The notes under the pieces: generated by a model
The model's input: only the letters and a program-made list of their open reading frames with translations
What the model was told of the DNA's origin: nothing
Database searches by the model: none
From: Mariniphaga sp964398855
GTDB lineage: Bacteria; Bacteroidota; Bacteroidia; Bacteroidales; Prolixibacteraceae
Assembly (NCBI GenBank): GCA_964398855.1
Contig: CAYNOQ010000076.1
Location: 1 to 12,537, forward strand
DNA: 12,537 nucleotides
Direction: 5' to 3'
Part shown: one piece after another, positions 1-7,161 of the stretch
How positions within the stretch are numbered: position 1 is the stretch's first letter
Layout: every line of letters starts with the position of its first letter
Program-made: the position numbers and the translations under genes

Positions 1-55
1 GAGAAAAGTTCGGAGAAAAGTTCGGAGAAAAGTTCGGAGAAAAGTTCGGAGAAAA
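1..55 (+). repeat. 12-bp in-frame tandem repeat encoding an EKSS linker
   Basis: The unit GAGAAAAGTTCG occurs four times without a mismatch at 1-48, followed by a seven-base partial copy (49-55). The array begins at the window edge and may extend upstream. Because 12 is a multiple of three, gain or loss of a unit adds or removes Glu-Lys-Ser-Ser without a frameshift. The array therefore alters the length of a charged hinge before the winged helix and does not switch the gene off. Confidence 0.95.
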
Positions 56-225
56 TTTTACAAATTATTTCCGGGAATAAATTTATCTCTGCCAGAGAAC
101 TGGCAGAAGAATTAAAAATTTCACAAAGGGCAATTGAAAAGAACATGGCTAACCTTAAAAAGGAAGGCAAACTAAAGCGGGTTGGACCTGCAAAAGGCGG
201 GTATTGGGAAATTATAAGAAATTAA
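1..225 (+). CDS. C-terminal winged-helix end of a regulator-like protein (5' partial)
   Basis: The reading frame is open from the first base and ends at TAA 223-225, giving 74 visible residues. The first 18 residues are Glu-Lys-Ser-Ser repeats. They are followed by a compact winged helix-turn-helix: an Ile/Leu-rich first helix, then ISARELAEELKISQRAIEKN as the helix-turn-helix, then a basic wing (KLKRVGPAKGGYWEI). This arrangement, with a low-complexity Glu/Lys/Ser linker before a terminal winged helix whose tip reads GGYWE, is what I associate with AlbA_2/ATP-binding putative transcriptional regulators (COG2865-like) and with some Fic-family proteins. The N-terminal catalytic or nucleotide-binding domain lies outside the window, so the family cannot be fixed. 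The role is inferred to be DNA binding by the C-terminal domain. It ends 19 bp before the next gene on the same strand. Confidence 0.75.
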   Translation, partial: EKSSEKSSEKSSEKSSEKILQIISGNKFISARELAEELKISQRAIEKNMANLKKEGKLKRVGPAKGGYWEIIRN

Positions 226-244
226 CTTTTAAAATGACATAATT

Positions 245-1162
245 ATGTTGGATTTAGGATTTGTTAGCGCCATTCTGGCAGAAAAAAGTTTTGAAGAAGT
301 TATGAATTTTGCTTCGCAAAATGAATTCAAATGTGTGGAAATCATGTGCTGGCCCGTGGGCAAGGCAGAACGGCGGTATGCCGGTGTAACGCATATCAAT
401 GTTGACGAAGTCAGCGATGCCGATGTTGCACGGATAAAAAGAGTTCAGAATGAGAGCAAGGTCTATATTTCGGGGCTGGGATATTATCCGAATCCCCTTG
501 ACCCGGATAAAAAGCAGGCTGATTTTTTTATTGAACACATAAAAAAGGTGATTCGCACGGCGGCAAAGCTGGAGTTGGGTGTAGTGAACACTTTTATCGG
601 CAGGGATCCTGTAAAAAGCATTGAAGATAATCTGAAAATTTTTGCCGATGTGTGGCACGGAATCATAAAAGTGGCAGAAGAGAACAACATAAAAATCGGA
701 ATTGAAAACTGCCCGATGCTCTTCACCCGTGATGAGTGGCCCGGCGGGAAAAACCTGGCAACCACACCGGCAATCTGGAAGAAAATGTTTGAGCTTATTC
801 CAAGTCCGGCTCTTGGGCTAAACTACGACCCGTCTCATCTGGTATGGATGCAGATGGATGAGGTGAAACCCATTTACGATTTCCGTGAAAAACTTTTTCA
901 TATTCATTTGAAAGACGTGAAAATTTACCCCGAAAAGCTGAATGAAGTAGGAATCATGGCTTATCCGTTAGATTACCATTCGCCAAAAATACCCGGATTA
1001 GGCGATGTGGATTGGCGCGGGTTCTTTTCGGCGCTCACTTCCGTGAAATACCGTGGTCCGGTTTGCATCGAAGTGGAGGATAAAGCTTATGAAGATTCTC
1101 AGGAAGATATTGAAGCTGCAATCTTAACCAGCCGCAATTTTGTGAAGCAGTTTTTCGCCTGA
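245..1162 (+). CDS. Sugar phosphate isomerase/epimerase family protein (xylose isomerase-like TIM barrel)
   Basis: A cytoplasmic protein of 305 residues with no signal peptide, matching the AP_endonuc_2 (xylose isomerase-like) TIM-barrel family in length and motif order. Putative divalent-metal ligands sit at strand ends: Glu154 in IGIENCP, Asp195 and His198 in NYDPSHL, His221 in HIHLKD, and Glu276 in CIEVED. In this family such residues support isomerisation or epimerisation of ketoses and keto-acids, as in hydroxypyruvate isomerase or tagatose epimerase, but the substrate cannot be read from sequence. The ATG at 245 is chosen because the protein opens directly with the first barrel strand (LGFVSAIL); there is no clear Shine-Dalgarno, as is usual in Bacteroidota. 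It lies 19 bp after the upstream gene and converges on radA with only 6 bp between stop codons. No sugar-pathway partner is adjacent. Confidence 0.85.
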   Translation: MLDLGFVSAILAEKSFEEVMNFASQNEFKCVEIMCWPVGKAERRYAGVTHINVDEVSDADVARIKRVQNESKVYISGLGYYPNPLDPDKKQADFFIEHIKKVIRTAAKLELGVVNTFIGRDPVKSIEDNLKIFADVWHGIIKVAEENNIKIGIENCPMLFTRDEWPGGKNLATTPAIWKKMFELIPSPALGLNYDPSHLVWMQMDEVKPIYDFREKLFHIHLKDVKIYPEKLNEVGIMAYPLDYHSPKIPGLGDVDWRGFFSALTSVKYRGPVCIEVEDKAYEDSQEDIEAAILTSRNFVKQFFA

Positions 1163-1172
1163 AAACTTTCAG
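1159..1172. terminator. Small inverted repeat between convergent stop codons
   Basis: CTGAAA-AC-TTTCAG is a perfect 6-bp inverted repeat that overlaps both facing stop codons (TGA at 1160-1162 on plus, TGA at 1171-1169 on minus). An A/T-rich stretch with a short T run follows on the plus strand. It could act as a weak bidirectional terminator, but the stem is AT-rich and the loop is very small, so this is only a position-based suggestion. Confidence 0.2.
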
Positions 1173-2524
1173 CCGAAAATTTTTCTGAAAACATCTTCAA
1201 CTCTGGCTACCCGCTCCAGTTCAATGTCGAACTTTGACGGGTCGAAACCTTTGTTCAGCTTGGGTATGAAGATTTTATTGAATCCTAATTTTGCCGCTTC
1301 GGCAATTCGTTGTTCAATCCGGTTCACTGCCCTGATTTCGCCGGTAAGCCCCACTTCTCCGGTGAAACAGAATTTGTGGTCAATGGCGATATCGATATTG
1401 GATGAGAGGATGGAGCAGATAACCGCCATGTCGGTAGCCGGGTCGTTGATGCGCAGTCCGCCGGCAATATTCAGGAAAACATCTTTGGCAAGCAGTTTAA
1501 ATCCTGCGCGTTTTTCAAGAACTGCCAGAAGCATATTCAGCCGGCGCAGGTCGAAACCGGTGGATGAGCGTTGCGGTGTGCCGTAAGCGGCTGAACTCAC
1601 TAATGCCTGAATTTCAATCAGGAACGGACGAATTCCCTCAATGGTTGCCGCAACTGCTGTTCCGCTTATATCGTTGTTGGCTTTGGAGATCAGCTGCTCG
1701 GAAGGATTCAGCACTTCGCGGAGACCGTTGCCGCGCATTTCAAAAATTCCCAGTTCATTGGTTGAACCAAAGCGGTTTTTGTTGGTGCGCAAAATGCGAT
1801 AGAGATAATTGGTGTCGCCCTCAAACTGAAGCACGGAGTCCACAATGTGTTCCAGAACCTTGGGTCCTGCAAGGTTGCCCTCTTTGTTGATGTGTCCGAT
1901 CAGAATGACTGCTGTATGGTTTTGTTTTGCAAACTTGAGAATGGCAGAAGTGCACTCGCGCACCTGAGTTACCGATCCGGGCGAAGATTCAACTGTTTCT
2001 GTTGCAAGAGTTTGTATCGAATCTATTATCAACAGGTGAGGCTGGATTTGCGTTGTATGTGCCAATACGTTTTCTAATGAAGTTTCACTGAGAAACAGGC
2101 AGGTATCATTTTCCAGACCCAACCGCCCGGCGCGGAGCTTTATCTGCTGTAAACTCTCTTCTCCTGAAACATAAAGCACCTTTTTGGTGCGCATTCCCAA
2201 TGCCATTTGCAAAACTAAGGTAGATTTACCGATTCCCGGTTCTCCGCCCAAAAGTACAATGGATCCCGGCACAATTCCGCCGCCCAGCACCCTGTCAAAT
2301 TCGGCAATCCCTACGGTTATGCGTTCCATCTGCTCTGCGGCAATATCTTCAAGCGTAAGCGGTTGATTGGCTGACAGCTGTGCAGAAATTGCCGGTGAAA
2401 CTCTCTTTTTTTCAACAATCTCTTCCGCAAACGTATTCCATCCGCCGCACGATGGGCATTTCCCCATCCATTTAGGCGATTCAATTCCACAGTTCTGACA
2501 GATATAAACCGATTTTTTAGACAT
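1169..2524 (-). CDS. radA: DNA repair protein RadA (Sms)
   Basis: RadA is a RecA-like ATPase that promotes branch migration of recombination intermediates. The 451-residue length is normal for the family and the domains are complete. An N-terminal zinc finger uses Cys9, Cys12, Cys23 and Cys26, with the signature KWMGKCPSCGGWNTF. The Walker A motif GGEPGIGKST is at 93-102, and a Walker B-like strand (LLIIDSIQT) at about 164-172. The diagnostic RadA motif KNRFG is at 249-253. The C-terminal third (about 270-451) is the Lon-like domain, containing GGLRINDPATDMAV. The start ATG (2524-2522) overlaps the rfaE2 stop in TAATG, so translation is probably coupled. The gene converges on the TIM-barrel gene. 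No frameshift or missing motif is seen. Confidence 0.97.
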   Translation of the reverse strand: MSKKSVYICQNCGIESPKWMGKCPSCGGWNTFAEEIVEKKRVSPAISAQLSANQPLTLEDIAAEQMERITVGIAEFDRVLGGGIVPGSIVLLGGEPGIGKSTLVLQMALGMRTKKVLYVSGEESLQQIKLRAGRLGLENDTCLFLSETSLENVLAHTTQIQPHLLIIDSIQTLATETVESSPGSVTQVRECTSAILKFAKQNHTAVILIGHINKEGNLAGPKVLEHIVDSVLQFEGDTNYLYRILRTNKNRFGSTNELGIFEMRGNGLREVLNPSEQLISKANNDISGTAVAATIEGIRPFLIEIQALVSSAAYGTPQRSSTGFDLRRLNMLLAVLEKRAGFKLLAKDVFLNIAGGLRINDPATDMAVICSILSSNIDIAIDHKFCFTGEVGLTGEIRAVNRIEQRIAEAAKLGFNKIFIPKLNKGFDPSKFDIELERVARVEDVFRKIFG

Positions 2525-3015
2525 TATTCAAGCTGTTTTATTCTTCTTATCATTTCAGAAGTTGAAATTCCCTGTATCAAATCCAGTCTTTCCACTTTTC
2601 CGCCATTTTGCAAAACGGTTTCAAAACCCACTACTTCGTGTAGTGCATACTCACTCCCTTTAACCAACACATCAGGCAAAATCTGAGCAATTAATTTTGC
2701 AGGCGTCTCCTCTTCAAAAACAATTACGGCATCTACAAAAACAAAGGAAGCCATAATCAAAGACCGGGCTTCAATATCGAATATCGGACGATCTTTCCCT
2801 TTTAATATTCGCACGGAATCATCCGAATTGAGCCCTACAATTAGCTTTGTTCCAAAATCTGATGATTTTTGTAGCGAGTAAACATGCCCGTGATGGATGA
2901 TATCAAAACAGCCGTTGGTGAAAACAATGGAGTCTCCGTTTTCTCTCCATTTTTTCAGTGTGGATTCAAAAGATTCAAAATCAGTGAAAATTTTGGAGCT
3001 GATGTCAAATTGCAT
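2524..3015 (-). CDS. rfaE2: D-glycero-beta-D-manno-heptose 1-phosphate adenylyltransferase (stand-alone RfaE2/HldE C-terminal type)
   Basis: A small cytidylyltransferase-fold nucleotidyltransferase of 163 residues. The nucleotide-binding signature is FTNGCFDIIHHGHVYSL, with the HxGH motif at 41-44 (His41, His44). LKGKDRP follows at about 71-77, and the C-terminal ISTSEMI motif is at 150-156. By family it would activate heptose-1-phosphate with ATP to ADP-heptose for lipopolysaccharide core synthesis. The kinase half of the fused HldE enzyme is absent, as in the stand-alone form common in Bacteroidota. It is first in a two-gene minus-strand unit with radA (one-base overlap). A TAnnTTTG-type promoter lies about 22-29 bp upstream of its ATG. 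It is divergent from cvpA. Related cytidylyltransferases (for example glycerol-3-phosphate types) share the fold, so substrate assignment is by best motif match. Confidence 0.85.
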   Translation of the reverse strand: MQFDISSKIFTDFESFESTLKKWRENGDSIVFTNGCFDIIHHGHVYSLQKSSDFGTKLIVGLNSDDSVRILKGKDRPIFDIEARSLIMASFVFVDAVIVFEEETPAKLIAQILPDVLVKGSEYALHEVVGFETVLQNGGKVERLDLIQGISTSEMIRRIKQLE

Positions 3016-3036
3016 ACGTCATTTTTTAGTTTGCGC

Positions 3037-3068
3037 CAAAAGTACAAAAGTTGATTGTGATATTCCAG
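3037..3068 (-). promoter_or_regulatory. Putative Bacteroidota sigma-A-type promoter for rfaE2-radA
   Basis: On the minus strand TACTTTTG (3044-3037) matches the Bacteroidota -7 consensus TAnnTTTG exactly. The -33 position (3068-3065, CTGG, 20-bp spacer) matches TTTG only weakly. The predicted start of transcription would be close to 3030, leaving a leader of about 15 bases before the ATG at 3015. Confidence 0.5.
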
Positions 3069-3125
3069 CCGGGAATGGAATTAATGCCTATTTTTACATT
3101 TTCAAACCATTCCAATATCAGGAAA

Positions 3126-3680
3126 ATGAATTACTTGGATTTAGTTATCGGTCTGATTTTAATTTTTTCTGCTTTCAGGGGGCTGAGTAAAGGATTGGTT
3201 GCTGAGCTTACTAAATTGGCAGCGGTTGTTTTGGGCATCTGGGGTGCGATGAATTTTTCGCACATAGCCCGCGATTTTCTGGTGAAGAATTTCAATCCCG
3301 AATCAGGAAATCTGAACATTATCTCTTTTTTAATCACTTTTATCGTAATTGTCATTCTCGTGCATGTTGTGGGAAGCTCTGTGGGCAAGCTTGTTCAGGC
3401 GGCAATGCTTGGCTGGGTCAACAAAATTGCCGGATTGGCTTTCGGGGTTTTACGCTCAGCGCTGGTCATCAGCGTTTTGTTGCTGATGTTTGACAAAATC
3501 GACAGAGAGGTGAACATTCTCTCACCCAAAGTTAAGGCTGAATCAAAATTGTATGAGCCTGTTAAACAGTTTGCTCCTTCGCTTCTGCCTTTCTTTGATG
3601 ACTGGGTTAAGGATTTGGGAATCAATAAAAAAGAAAACGACTTCGATGAGCAGTTTCAGGATGATTTAAAAGTGAGTTAA
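3126..3680 (+). CDS. cvpA: CvpA family inner-membrane protein
   Basis: A 184-residue membrane protein with four predicted transmembrane segments (about 4-18, 24-45, 64-86 and 101-122) and a hydrophilic acidic C-terminal tail. The family signature FRGLSKGLVAEL is at 17-28, and WVNKIAGLAFGVLRSAL at 97-113 is the conserved glycine-rich fourth-helix region. CvpA was named for colicin V production in E. coli; its molecular role is still poorly defined and has been linked to envelope integrity. The frame stays open upstream to a TTG at 3051, but the ATG at 3126 is chosen because MNYLDLVIG is where family members begin and because the upstream residues are polar and unlike the family. AGGA lies just before this ATG. 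It is divergent from rfaE2, with an 83-bp gap before the next gene. Confidence 0.85.
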   Translation: MNYLDLVIGLILIFSAFRGLSKGLVAELTKLAAVVLGIWGAMNFSHIARDFLVKNFNPESGNLNIISFLITFIVIVILVHVVGSSVGKLVQAAMLGWVNKIAGLAFGVLRSALVISVLLLMFDKIDREVNILSPKVKAESKLYEPVKQFAPSLLPFFDDWVKDLGINKKENDFDEQFQDDLKVS

Positions 3681-3763
3681 CCGGAAATGCAATTACTGTT
3701 CAATTTACCAACAACCTGTTTTTGAGAAGCAAATCACTATTTTTCAGAAAATTTGATTGAAAT

Positions 3764-4717
3764 ATGAGACTATACGTTAATTTATTACTTCCTGTTTTAC
3801 TCCTGCTTTCGGCTTGTTTGCACAGCCAGAATGAATCCGGGGCAATTTCATTGCCCGGCGACAGATTTTTTGATAACGGGCTTTCTTTGAGAGGAAATGA
3901 TTCGGCAGATCCGTTTACCGGAAAAATGTTGTATCCTTTTGGTAAAAAAAACCGGGAACCCGTCTGGTTGCTGGCAGAGTGGGGGAGCAAACATCTGCTG
4001 CATCAAAGCGATTTTGCAGAAGAAAACGGAACCAAAATATTTGAAAATGAAGGAAAACTGATCGCTTTCAAACGAACCGAAAATGATATGAACATCCGGA
4101 TGGAAGTGAGGGCTTCTGCCGAATACCAGCGCCCGAGAGCATTCAATGAGTTCTGGTCCCATTTGCTCATTGAGCAGGAATTCATTGAAAAACCGTTAGT
4201 TGATTCCATCGGGAAACTGTTGCTGCATTTTGAAGGAAAGTTGCTCTATTGCCAATCTTTCATGGATGATGAAACCTTTAATCCGGGTCTTCATACTGCT
4301 CAGTTTCAGCTTTTTCTGACAATCCAGGACAGGAATCCGTCATCTCCGAAATATGGCGATTACCTTTGGTTTGGCGTTCCCTTTTACGATTTCAGATACC
4401 CGGAAATTTCACGCTATGCTGCTCAGGATATTGCAAAAGATGATGCCACCGGAAAATTTATTTACAGTCTGGGAACGAATGACTACACCGAAAAGTCTTT
4501 TCATGGCGGAGAGTGGATTGCCGTGGAAATGGACTTGAAACCACATATTTTAGAAGCTCTGGCAACGGCAAAGGAGCGGGGTTATCTGACGGAATCCAAA
4601 GCTGAGGATTTTCGCATAACAGGAATGAATTTAGGATGGGAAGTTCCCGGGACTTTTGATGCCGCATTTGAGTTCAGAAGTTTCAATCTGAGCTGGATAC
4701 CGGCAGATGGCGGGTAA
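3764..4717 (+). CDS. Secreted lipoprotein of unknown function
   Basis: I do not recognise a named family. The first 17 residues form a lipoprotein signal (hydrophobic core VNLLLPVLLLL, lipobox LSAC) with Cys18 as the predicted lipidated residue, so the mature protein (about 300 residues) should be membrane-anchored outside the cytoplasm. The body is rich in aromatic residues and looks like an all-beta carbohydrate-binding or lectin-like sandwich. Conspicuous stretches are REPVWLLAEWGSKHLL (64-79), KYGDYLWFGVPFYDFRYPE (196-214), FHGGEWIAVEMDLKPHILEAL (246-266 region) and ITGMNLGWEVPGTFDAAFEF (285-304). The two Trp/Asp-rich blocks are the kind seen in unannotated Bacteroidota surface proteins near glycan loci. 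A carbohydrate role is inference. It is probably its own transcription unit between cvpA and the scaffold gap. Confidence 0.6.
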   Translation: MRLYVNLLLPVLLLLSACLHSQNESGAISLPGDRFFDNGLSLRGNDSADPFTGKMLYPFGKKNREPVWLLAEWGSKHLLHQSDFAEENGTKIFENEGKLIAFKRTENDMNIRMEVRASAEYQRPRAFNEFWSHLLIEQEFIEKPLVDSIGKLLLHFEGKLLYCQSFMDDETFNPGLHTAQFQLFLTIQDRNPSSPKYGDYLWFGVPFYDFRYPEISRYAAQDIAKDDATGKFIYSLGTNDYTEKSFHGGEWIAVEMDLKPHILEALATAKERGYLTESKAEDFRITGMNLGWEVPGTFDAAFEFRSFNLSWIPADGG

Positions 4718-4854
4718 TTTCAGTTTGATGAAAATGCGGCTATTTTTTAAGCTTACAGCAATAGAGCGCATATTTTTTTCGATTTACTCCGGCTTTCAGT
4801 TTTTCTTTGTAATTTCATCTGAAAATAACATTTTTCGAAAAATAGTGTTGTATG
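4718..4854. other. Non-coding stretch before the gap
   Basis: This AT-rich 137-bp stretch has no convincing gene, hairpin terminator or TAnnTTTG promoter. It probably holds the regulatory region of the barrel gene whose 5' end is lost in the gap. Confidence 0.5.
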
Positions 4855-4954
4855 NNNNNNNNNNNNNNNNNNNNNNNNNNNNNNNNNNNNNNNNNNNNNN
4901 NNNNNNNNNNNNNNNNNNNNNNNNNNNNNNNNNNNNNNNNNNNNNNNNNNNNNN
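4855..4954. other. Assembly gap (100 Ns)
   Basis: Exactly 100 consecutive N characters, the conventional placeholder for a scaffold gap of unknown size. The true distance and the sequence between the flanks are unknown. Any reading frame spanning it is meaningless. Confidence 0.99.
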
Positions 4955-5572
4955 TGGGCAGGTGTTGATTTCGGATTTAATCTTCTTGCAAATCCCGATT
5001 ATTCAGGATATTCTTCCGAGTTTATGAAAAATGAACTGCTCAGGTCAAACCTGACAAATATCAATATTTTTCAACAGAGTATCGGGTTGCAGAAAAGCAG
5101 GAATACTATCGGATTGGTTACAGGCTTGGGGTTGCAGTTGCAAAGCTACAGGCTTGAGAAAAATACCACCATCGAACGGTTGGAAAACGGGAGAATTGAC
5201 CCCAGTATTTTAACTTTTGATCAAAACCAGAAATCCAAACTTTCCGTGGTTTCTCTAACGGTTCCGTTATTGGCTGAATTTCAGGTTCCTGTGAAGCATT
5301 ATAAAAACAGGGCTTATGTTTCAGGAGGACTATACGGAGGGTTGCGCCTTGGCAGCCACACCAAAATAAAGTATCGTGCTGAAGGGAAAAAGGAGAAGCT
5401 GAAAACTCCCGGACACTACTCGCTGCACGATTTTAAATACGGTTTTATGCTCAGGACAGGATACCGCAGGGTGAATGTTTTTGCAACTTATGACCTGGTT
5501 CCGCTTTTCAGGGAAGAGAAAGGACCGAAACTCACGCCCGTAACTTTTGGGATAACATTAATTAGCTTATAA
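4955..5572 (+). CDS. PorT-like outer-membrane beta-barrel protein (5' truncated by gap)
   Basis: The frame is open from the first base after the gap, so the visible protein is 205 residues and lacks its start and signal peptide. The ATG at 5024 is internal: 23 in-frame codons upstream of it encode WAGVDFGFNLLANPDYSGYS, a typical early strand and loop of Bacteroidota small barrels. The protein shows alternating hydrophobic/polar strands with aromatic girdles (IGLVTGLGLQLQSYRLE, LSVVSLTVPLLAEFQVPV, RAYVSGGLYGGLRLGS, GFMLRTGYRRVNVFATYDLVPLF) and ends in a final strand, VTFGITLISL. This matches OMP_b-brl_2/PorT-type barrels in the outer membrane; the specific role is unknown. The missing part is probably about 50-80 residues by family length. 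It lies 23 bp before the creatininase-like gene on the same strand. Confidence 0.75.
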   Translation, partial: WAGVDFGFNLLANPDYSGYSSEFMKNELLRSNLTNINIFQQSIGLQKSRNTIGLVTGLGLQLQSYRLEKNTTIERLENGRIDPSILTFDQNQKSKLSVVSLTVPLLAEFQVPVKHYKNRAYVSGGLYGGLRLGSHTKIKYRAEGKKEKLKTPGHYSLHDFKYGFMLRTGYRRVNVFATYDLVPLFREEKGPKLTPVTFGITLISL

Positions 5573-5595
5573 TCAATTAAAAACACAGATTAAAA

Positions 5596-6363
5596 ATGAG
5601 ACCTTATATTTTGAAGGAAGCCAACTGGAAACAGATTAAGAATCAGCAATATGATGTTGCGGTTTTGCCGTGGGGAGCAACGGAACCGCACAATTATCAT
5701 TTGCCTTATGGAACCGATTTTCTTGAATCGGAAAGTATTGCTGCCGATTCGGCAAAAATAGCGTGGGAAAAGGGAGCAAAAATAATGGTGCTTCCGGCAA
5801 TTCCATTGGGTGTTCAGAACCCGGGGCAGATAGAGATGCCTTTTTGTCTTCACACCCGGCCATCCACGCAAGTTGCTATTCTTGAGGATATTACAAGAGC
5901 GCTTTATCATCAGGGAATTCGCAAGTTAGTGATTGTAAACGGACACGGCGGCAATGATTTCAAACCGCTGATACGCGAGGTTATGCCGCAATTTCCCGGA
6001 ATGTTTATCGCTCTCACTGAGTGGTTCAGGCTCTTTCCCGAAACCGATTTTTTTGAAGAGAGCGGAGACCATGCCAACGAGATGGAAACCAGCGTGATTA
6101 TGCACTATTTTCCTGAATTGGTGCTTCCGCTTGATGAGGCGGGAGAGGGCAGATCAAAAAAGCCTGTTTTGAAAGGGCTGGCTGATAAAACTGCATGGAC
6201 ACCGCGCCGTTGGGATCAGGTTTCGGAAGATACCGGAATTGGAAACCCCAAAAAGGCAACTCCCGAAAAGGGGAAGAAATTCGTGGCAGCCGTAACCACA
6301 AAAATTGCCGATTTTTTGATTGAACTGGCACAATGCAATACCGATGAATTATATATTGAATAA
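5596..6363 (+). CDS. Creatininase family amidohydrolase
   Basis: A 255-residue cytoplasmic metallo-amidohydrolase of the creatininase fold, close to the usual 240-260 length. Putative metal ligands align with the family pattern: Glu30, His32 and Asp41 in GATEPHNYHLPYGTD (the classic form is SxEQHGPHLPxxTD), His117 in IVNGHGGND (112-121), and Glu162 in DHANEMETS (158-166). Characterised relatives hydrolyse cyclic or linear amides (creatininase, formamide hydrolases in cofactor synthesis, the mycofactocin peptidase MftE), so the substrate here is open. The start ATG 5596 puts the conserved N-terminal strand (YDVAVLPWGATE) at the usual distance. It ends one base before pepE, implying one transcript. 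The upstream barrel gene is 23 bp away and may be part of the same unit. Confidence 0.85.
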   Translation: MRPYILKEANWKQIKNQQYDVAVLPWGATEPHNYHLPYGTDFLESESIAADSAKIAWEKGAKIMVLPAIPLGVQNPGQIEMPFCLHTRPSTQVAILEDITRALYHQGIRKLVIVNGHGGNDFKPLIREVMPQFPGMFIALTEWFRLFPETDFFEESGDHANEMETSVIMHYFPELVLPLDEAGEGRSKKPVLKGLADKTAWTPRRWDQVSEDTGIGNPKKATPEKGKKFVAAVTTKIADFLIELAQCNTDELYIE

Positions 6364-6364
6364 G

Positions 6365-7072
6365 ATGAAACTTTTATTGATCAGCAACTCAACAATGGCA
6401 GGGGAAGCCTATCTGGATTATCCCAAATTTGAAATTCAAAGATTTTTAGGAGAAAAACCGGTGAATGCACTTTTTATCCCTTATGCGGCAGTCACGTTTT
6501 CTTATAAGGAATATTGCCGGAAGGTGGAGGAGCGTTTTTCCGAAGTGGGGCACCACATCACTGGGATTCAGACCTTTGCCAACCCGGCAAAAGCGGTGGA
6601 AGAGGCTGAAGCAATTGTTGTTGGCGGTGGAAATACCTGGCAACTGGTGCGGATGCTTCATCAAAACGAATTGATGAGACCCATCCGAAGAAAAATTCTG
6701 GACGGAACGCCTTACATCGGATGGAGCGCCGGAGCAAATATTGCTTGTCCTACCCTGCGCACCACCAACGACATGCCCATTGTTGATCCGCTCAACTTTG
6801 ATTGTCTTTCGCTTGTGCCGTTCCAGATTAATCCGCACTATCTTGATGCCAATGTGCAGGGACACGCCGGAGAAACGCGCGAACAGCGCATTGAAGAGTT
6901 TGTTGAACTGAATCCTCATACCTATGTTGCCGGATTAAGGGAGGGAAGCATTTTTAAGCTTGAAAATGGCAGGCTGGAGCTGATTGGAGAACGGTCATGC
7001 CGGATTTTCAAAAAAGGAGAGACGCCTGCAGAGCTGAACAATACTGACGATTTCAGCTTTCTGCTAAAATAG
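6365..7072 (+). CDS. pepE: Dipeptidase E (alpha-aspartyl dipeptidase)
   Basis: A 235-residue S51-family serine peptidase that cleaves Asp-X dipeptides in the cytoplasm; the characterised E. coli/Salmonella enzyme is 229 residues. The sequence follows PepE closely from the N-terminus (MKLLLISNSTMAGEAYLD). The nucleophile is Ser121 in GWSAGAN, Asp136 lies in RTTNDMPIVDP (132-142) and His158 in QINPHY. All three match the described catalytic residues Ser120, Asp135 and His157. GETREQRIEE is also conserved at 169-178. The frame extends 15 codons upstream to a TTG inside the creatininase-like gene, but the ATG at 6365 is chosen because it coincides with the family N-terminus and falls just after the upstream stop (TAAGATG). 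The pairing suggests peptide or amide breakdown, which is inference. Confidence 0.93.
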   Translation: MKLLLISNSTMAGEAYLDYPKFEIQRFLGEKPVNALFIPYAAVTFSYKEYCRKVEERFSEVGHHITGIQTFANPAKAVEEAEAIVVGGGNTWQLVRMLHQNELMRPIRRKILDGTPYIGWSAGANIACPTLRTTNDMPIVDPLNFDCLSLVPFQINPHYLDANVQGHAGETREQRIEEFVELNPHTYVAGLREGSIFKLENGRLELIGERSCRIFKKGETPAELNNTDDFSFLLK

Positions 7073-7161
7073 CGGGTATAGGTTGAAGGGAATTAACATA
7101 AAGTTATTGATGCCGTAACGCTCACTTTAAATTTACACAAATTCTCCGGCGACTGTTGGTG

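Noticed and set aside
254..765. Minus-strand reading frames inside the TIM-barrel gene
   Set aside because: The plus strand encodes a full-length protein with intact metal-site motifs; the opposite frames are shadows without motifs.
3051..3125. N-terminal extension of CvpA from a TTG codon
   Set aside because: The extra 25 residues are unlike the family, which starts at the Met of MNYLD, and the region overlaps the divergent promoter area.
4707..5027. Reading frame running through the N gap
   Set aside because: It exists only because Ns were read as codons. The true frame after the gap is different and belongs to the outer-membrane barrel.
6320..6364. N-terminal extension of PepE from a TTG codon
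   Set aside because: It lies within the creatininase-like gene, and PepE proteins begin at MKLLLISNST or its equivalent.
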